64,000 nt of DNA from Hortaea werneckii (Eukaryota > Ascomycota > Dothideomycetes > Mycosphaerellales > Teratosphaeriaceae), in assembly GCA_037044905.1 (NCBI GenBank), contig JBAOKB010000164.1, forward strand, positions 186,001-250,000, written 5' to 3'. The notes under the pieces are model-generated. The model was not told where the DNA came from. It ran no database searches and worked only from the letters and a program-made list of their open reading frames with translations. Below, piece by piece: positions 60,401 through 64,000 of this stretch; position 1 is the stretch's first letter; every line of letters starts with the position of its first letter. A program made the translations under genes and the position numbers.

Positions 60401-61125
60401 GTACTATTACTATAAGCTTGCCTTAATTATAGAATACTCGCCGACCTCTCTAGCTAGTCTCGAGTAATCGACGCTACTTCTAATATATATATAGCCTAAT
60501 AGTAAAGTATTAGCTTTACTACTAGTGCTAGTATACTATATTAATAGATACTAACGAAGGGGCTATAGTAGACGAGCGCTAACAATATATTATATAGACA
60601 TAAGCTATATAGTGTACGCGACCTATATACTATATATATATATATTAGACTATAATCTATCTATAGATATATATATAGTAATATAATTAATACTTTAAGT
60701 ATTATTAAGCGAGGTTTTCTACTAGAGCCTCTACTTATATATTATAGCCTTTAAGAATTCTAGTAGTTAGGAATTCTAATAGTTAGTAGCTAAGGTTTTT
60801 AATATAATAGCGATTTTGTCTTGGCTTAAAGCCCTAAACTATAGCAATTATTCTTATTATATATATAGTTATTATTAATTATTAATTATTATTATTAATT
60901 ATTAATTATTAATTATTAATTATTAATTATTAATTATTAATTATTATTGCGAAAGTATAGTAGTTACTATTAAAGTAGGTTATTTATAAGCAAGGGTCTA
61001 TAGTAAAGCGACGACAATATTATAGTAGCGAAGTAACGGGAATACGCTACTATATATAGAGTCGTTATTCTTTCTTATACTATAAATACTAGTTTAGAGT
61101 ATATGTATTACAAATATATATTATA
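60401..61125. other. AT-rich RIP-affected DNA
   Basis: Decayed repeat DNA between the Gypsy element and the tandem array, without a readable frame. Confidence 0.5.
60870..60948. repeat. (ATTAATT)n simple repeat
   Basis: About ten copies of a 7-bp ATTAATT unit with two ATT interruptions. Confidence 0.85.
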
Positions 61126-61556
61126 AGTAGATACTAATTATAGAGCCTTTGTATTATAAATCTATAATATAGGTAGGTACTAATTATAGAGCCTATATAT
61201 AAGTACTAATTATAGAACCTATAGATAAGTACTAATTATAGAGCCTATAGGTAAGTACTAATTGTAGAGCCTCTATATCTATATCGTAAATCTATAATAT
61301 AGGTAAGTACTAACTATAGAGCCTATAGGTAATTACTAATTATAGAGCCTATGTATTATAAATCTATAATATAGATAAGTATTAATTATAAAGTCTATAT
61401 ATTATAGATCTATAATAGAGGTAAGTATTATTTATAGAGCCTCTATATCGTAAATTAATAAGGTAGGTAAGTACTAATTATAGAGCCTCTATATTATAAA
61501 TATAAAATGTAGGTAAGTACTAATTATAGAGTCTACATATTATAAATCCGTATTAT
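61126..61556. repeat. Minisatellite array, core GTACTAATTATAGAGCCT
   Basis: About a dozen copies of an 18-24-bp core separated by variable spacers that often contain TATTATAAATCTATAATATAG. The arrangement is higher-order: long and short spacers alternate. It lies in RIP-type AT-rich DNA. Confidence 0.85.
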
Positions 61557-61899
61557 ATAAGGTAAATACAAATAATTAAGGTTTAGTATCTATATTGCGT
61601 CTATATTTAGTATCTATATCGTATATTAGTATTATATAATAAGGTAAATTTAAATTGTAGAGCTTATATATTAGGATAAAAATAACGTCTCTAGATATAG
61701 TATAACTAAGTTTTAGTTATAGGTAAATAATAAAAGAAACTCGGTAGTAGGTTTCCTATAGTATAGTTAGTATACGCTTCGCTTTTTAGTAAACGCCCCT
61801 TCTATTTTAACTAAATACTTATACTACTAACTCTTTTAAAACTTATACTATTAACTTATTTAATACCTATACTATTAACTCTTCTAACAATCGTACTAG

Positions 61900-64000
61900 T
61901 ATTTTTATATTACTAACTTATCTATTAATAATTTACCTACTAACAACCTATCTATTTAGTACTACTCGCTTCTACTACTTTTAACGTTATATCCTTTTGT
62001 CTTACCCTACTATAGCAAGTCGACATAATATAGCAAACTAGCTAAAGGATACAAAGATAGCCTACTATAATAGGCTCTAGTAGGCGTAAGGGGGCTAGTA
62101 CTAGTAGTACTCTAAAGCTTCCGAAAAAGGAGTGCGCCTTATAAAAGCTAATAGGTCCGAAGCTAAAGGAGGGTATAAAGCGCTAGTAAACTAATAATAA
62201 TATAGGCGTACCTAGTAGATTACTAGATCCCTAAGATATAACTAGACTTCTAGAGTAGCTAGTACTTTCGAGGGTAAGTTTAATCTCTATTATAATCTTT
62301 AGTTAGTTATACTAACTAGACTATAGGAAGTTAACCTAGAAGAGCTTAGTAATACTCTTTAGCTTATTTATTCTAATACTCTAATAGTAAATAAAGAGGT
62401 TCTAGATAACAAACTCGAAGGTCTTATAGACTATTAGGAAGTCTAGGAGCTAGTTAATAAAGATAAAGAGATACTAGTAGACATCGACAAGGATACTAGC
62501 GAAGGCGACAATACTAAAACCGAGACTAGTAATTAGCCTATAGCTAAGATAGTTAGGATTTAACCCTAACCCTAACCTTAACCCTAATCCTAACTATAAG
62601 TCTAGCTAGGACCTATAGCCCTACCGCCTACTACCGAGATCCTATAGATTAAGGCGCTAGGCTTTACTAAAGATTAGTTAGTAGTACTAGCTTATATCTA
62701 TAATAGCGAGGACATTATAGTAAGTAATATAGAGCTAGTACTAGGTTTTTAGGCTTAGGATACTAGCATCTTAAGAGCTAAATATAAGAGCCTCTACGCT
62801 ATTATTAGCTAGTTTAATATAATATTAATCTCTTTATTACTAAATACCCTAGATATACTTAAAGCTTATATAAAGGGCGAACTTCTATTAATTAAGCTAC
62901 GTAGTAAGGTAATCCTACTTAACCTAGCTAAGTTACCTACTCTCCCTACTACTAAAAAGGACGAGGCTAAGGAAGACCTATATTTCTTTAACCTAGAAGA
63001 CTTAATCTAGACATTCTTATTAGTAGACTACGTCTATAATAAGATATATACTAGCTTCGGTATCTTTGTCGATACTTTAGTAGAGCTCTAGGAGTCTAAT
63101 ACCTAGTAGTCGTCTATTTATATAATATCTAGCTAGTTCGCCTATTACCTAGTAGTACTAATAGTAGGTTAAGAGAATATAACTTCTAGCCCTAAGACTT
63201 ATAAGATAGCTTTATATAAGGTAGTAGAGCTAACATTCCTAGCTATAGAGTTTATTAGTAACCTTAGTAGTCTAATCTTCCCCTCTAACTTTATTAACTT
63301 CCGTTATAATAAGTATATAGATAACTATAACTACTACTACGCTTATAGCTATCCTTATCTTAGCTATATATACGCTATTAGGCGAGACTAGCGTACGAGT
63401 AATGGCGCCTTTAATAACGTTATTATAAAGATCTAGTAAATCTATACAAGAAATAGCCTTAGCTAAATTAATATCTATACTATAGAGTTATAGCTAGTAG
63501 TCTATATTAATAAGCTATTTCTTATAGTAGATAAAGTAGACTTCGTATTACTAAGCGATATCCTCCTACTATAGTTTATAATTATAATATACTACGGCTT
63601 CTAAAGTAGTACGTAGCCTTCTAATCTTCTAGTTCTTAAAGGAGGTAACTAGTACTTTATCCGCTATATTATAGATCGTAACGGTATTTTTCGTCCTATA
63701 TAGTAGTATTATCTAATCTATAGAGAGCTTAAAATCCTTTATTTTAGCTACTAAACTCTTGTCGATTAGTTTACTTAAACGAATCTCCTAGTCTTGTCGC
63801 TTCTACTAGTTATCTTTATTAATAGCTTTAGTCTATATTGTAATATATATCGTAGCTTAATAGGGTTCTATCTTATTAATAGTACGTTTATAGCAAAGGA
63901 GTATAACTACTATACTAACATTTTACTACTAACCCTTAGTCCCTATAGTAGTAATACTAAGGATATTATTAAAGCGATTAGACTAGCAATACGCGTACTC
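61900..64000 (+). pseudogene. Long decayed transposon-like reading frame, truncated by window end
   Basis: From about 62.27 kb to the window end one + frame (for example through 62561-62600 and 63934-64000) is interrupted only by TAG/TAA at sites compatible with Gln or Trp. Readable stretches include SPKTYKIALYKVVEL, LPSLYRS-like LYCNIYRSLIGFY near 63.86 kb, and LTLSPYSSNTKDIIKA near 63.93 kb. Allowing Gly-to-Ser and His-to-Tyr changes, the last recalls an LTLGPHGSN motif I associate with Tnp2/CACTA-like fungal transposase proteins. That identification is tentative. A (Gln-Pro)n-type segment at 62561-62595 appears as a telomere-like repeat. No ends of the element are visible. Confidence 0.45.

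Noticed and set aside
62561..62595. Interstitial telomeric repeat
   Set aside because: In the surrounding reading frame each unit is TAA plus a Pro codon, better explained by RIP of a CAACCC coding repeat; the tract is short and imperfect.
1..64000. CRISPR arrays, bacterial-type operons, riboswitches or integrated prokaryotic elements
   Set aside because: No regularly spaced direct repeats of that type and all gene structures are fungal.

Overview
The window is nuclear DNA of a filamentous ascomycete (Pezizomycotina; Dothideomycetes is my guess, not provable from this sequence). The evidence is short GT-AG introns of about 50-190 bp with CTAAC/CTGAC-type branch sites, an XlnR/Xyr1-type zinc-cluster regulator, typical fungal housekeeping genes, and two AT-rich blocks with the dinucleotide signature of repeat-induced point mutation (RIP). 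Where exons had to be joined I give exon coordinates. Many genes lack an upstream methionine other than the one I chose.

Gene-rich part, 0.3-29.7 kb: a SET-domain protein, a C2H2 zinc-finger factor (third finger completed only by splicing), a PI31-like proteasome regulator, an Arc1-type tRNA-binding cofactor, a long disordered protein, isopentenyl-diphosphate isomerase (IDI1) divergent from MCM6, an intron-containing tRNA-Gln(CUG), a uridine kinase/UPRT fusion with a one-base frameshift, the GID8 subunit of the GID/CTLH ubiquitin ligase, an RBR ubiquitin ligase, and the xylanolytic activator gene xlnR.

Gene-poor part, 29.7-39.96 kb: about 10 kb with no convincing gene. At 33174-36430 lies a 3.26-kb RIP-mutated DNA transposon with 37-bp terminal inverted repeats and a TA target duplication.

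Second gene cluster, 39.96-51.7 kb: RPL26 with a 20-nt exon, a large AT-hook/C2H2 putative chromatin protein, the 53-residue OST4, the CCCH protein TMA46, and a PPS1-type dual-specificity phosphatase. This stretch and its right flank carry four G or C homopolymers of 32-35 nt.

Right block, about 53.05-64.0 kb: RIP-saturated DNA with almost no CpA or TpG. It holds a nearly complete Ty3/Gypsy retrotransposon (53685-60400: two 170-bp LTRs, polypurine tract, decayed gag-pol), satellite arrays, and a second long decayed reading frame running off the end. A telomere-like CCCTAA tract inside that frame is best explained as a RIP product of a Gln-Pro codon repeat.

The genes do not form one pathway. 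They are ordinary housekeeping and regulatory genes interrupted by two silenced transposon islands. I found no new defence or biosynthetic system. The most unusual signals are the RIP-made pseudo-telomere, the structured ends of the TA-flanked element, the broken uridine kinase/UPRT gene and the clustered G/C homopolymers.
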